Notes under the pieces: generated by a model
Told to the model about the DNA's origin: nothing
What the model saw: the letters and a program-made list of their open reading frames with translations, nothing else
Databases searched by the model: none
Translations under genes and position numbers: made by a program
Shown here: positions 10,904 to 11,310 of the stretch, in pieces
Layout of the letters: each line of letters opens with the position of its first letter
Numbering within the stretch: position 1 is the first letter of the stretch
Origin: a bacterium
GTDB taxonomy: Bacteria; Vulcanimicrobiota; Xenobia; Xenobiales; Xenobiaceae
Assembly: GCA_022839105.1 (NCBI GenBank)
Contig: JALHDH010000015.1
Coordinates: 1 to 11,310 of the forward strand
Length of the DNA stretch: 11,310 nucleotides
Reading direction: 5' to 3'

Positions 10904-11310
10904 ATGGGCAAGATCGTCGGCATCGACCTGGGCACGACCAACTCGGTGGTGGCCCTCATGGAAGGGGGGAAGCCTACGGTCATCGCCAATGCGGAAGGCA
11001 GCCGCACCACCCCCTCGGTGGTCGGCTTCTCCAAGACCGGAGAGAGGCTTGTCGGCGAGCTGGCCAAGCGCCAGGCCGTCAGCAACCCGGATCGGACCAT
11101 CACCTCGATCAAGAGGGAGATGGGCACCGACCATCGCGTCAACATCGATGGCAAGCCTTATTCTCCTGAAGAGATCTCGGCGATGGTCCTGCAGAAGCTG
11201 AAGAGGGACGCCGAGGCCTACCTGGGCGAGGACATCAAGGAGGCGGTGATCACGGTTCCCGCCTACTTCAACGACTCCCAGCGCCAGGCGACCAAGAACG
11301 CGGGCACCAT
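10904..11310 (+). CDS. dnaK: Chaperone DnaK (Hsp70), N-terminal part, cut by the right edge
   Basis: The first 135 residues are present. The phosphate-binding motif GIDLGTTNS (6-14), AEGSRTTPSVV (30-40), LAKRQAV (53-59) and VITVPAYFNDSQRQATKNAG (about 115-134) identify the Hsp70 ATPase domain. DnaK binds unfolded protein segments in an ATP-driven cycle with DnaJ and GrpE in the cytoplasm. After IKREMG (69-74) the sequence passes directly to the DGKPYSPEEIS segment, lacking the roughly 23-residue insert of Escherichia coli DnaK and resembling the Bacillus subtilis form. The start has AAGGAG 9 nt upstream. Whether grpE and dnaJ follow cannot be seen. Confidence 0.97.
   Translation, partial: MGKIVGIDLGTTNSVVALMEGGKPTVIANAEGSRTTPSVVGFSKTGERLVGELAKRQAVSNPDRTITSIKREMGTDHRVNIDGKPYSPEEISAMVLQKLKRDAEAYLGEDIKEAVITVPAYFNDSQRQATKNAGT

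Noticed and set aside
1..11310. CRISPR array, insertion sequence or attachment site
   Set aside because: No regularly spaced repeats of 24-40 bp, no transposase or integrase motifs, and no flanking target duplications were seen.

Overview
The window is GC-rich (roughly two thirds G+C), densely coded bacterial chromosome. It carries nine supportable protein genes, one of them cut by the right edge, and what looks like the promoter and leader region of a ribosomal RNA operon running off the left edge. There are no insertion sequences, phage genes, tRNAs or CRISPR arrays. The organism cannot be named from this sequence. The partial DnaK at the right edge lacks the roughly 23-residue N-terminal insert of proteobacterial DnaK and reads like the Bacillus-type protein. 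Several exported proteins match no well-known family, and one protein is an unusual FHA-FHA-GspF fusion. An uncultured or sparsely sampled phylum is plausible, but this is inference.

Left edge (1-396, minus strand): two tandem sigma70-type promoters, each with a TAGGAT -10 box and 17-bp spacing, lie 117 bp apart. They are followed by a boxA-like antiterminator element and a structured leader pointing out of the window, as expected just upstream of a 16S rRNA gene. Next comes an exported dual-specificity/tyrosine phosphatase (397-1134).

Positions 1245-3040 (minus) hold two tandem, translationally linked paralogues of an unrecognised glycine/alanine-rich family. A 14-bp perfect hairpin follows them. 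Upstream lies a small-conductance mechanosensitive (MscS) channel (3169 to about 4203). It is divergent from a small DUF4258 protein (4280-4573), and the two share a short control region with a direct and inverted repeat.

Positions 4668-6383 (plus) encode the FHA-FHA-GspF fusion, with no other secretion or pilus gene nearby. It meets tail-to-tail, with a 20-bp overlap, a large DUF2723/TMEM260-like membrane protein with a TPR-like tail (6364-8328, minus). Further right on the minus strand are an exported calcium-binding EF-hand protein (8433-9461), with a good intrinsic terminator, and an exported protein of unknown, possibly beta-propeller, fold (9599-10678). The latter is divergent from dnaK (10904 to the edge, plus).

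The genes look like separate transcription units rather than one pathway; the only clear operon is the paralogue pair. The common threads are envelope and export functions (four genes with signal peptides or multiple membrane spans, the GspF-type platform and an osmotic channel) and a recurring promoter style built on TAGGAT.
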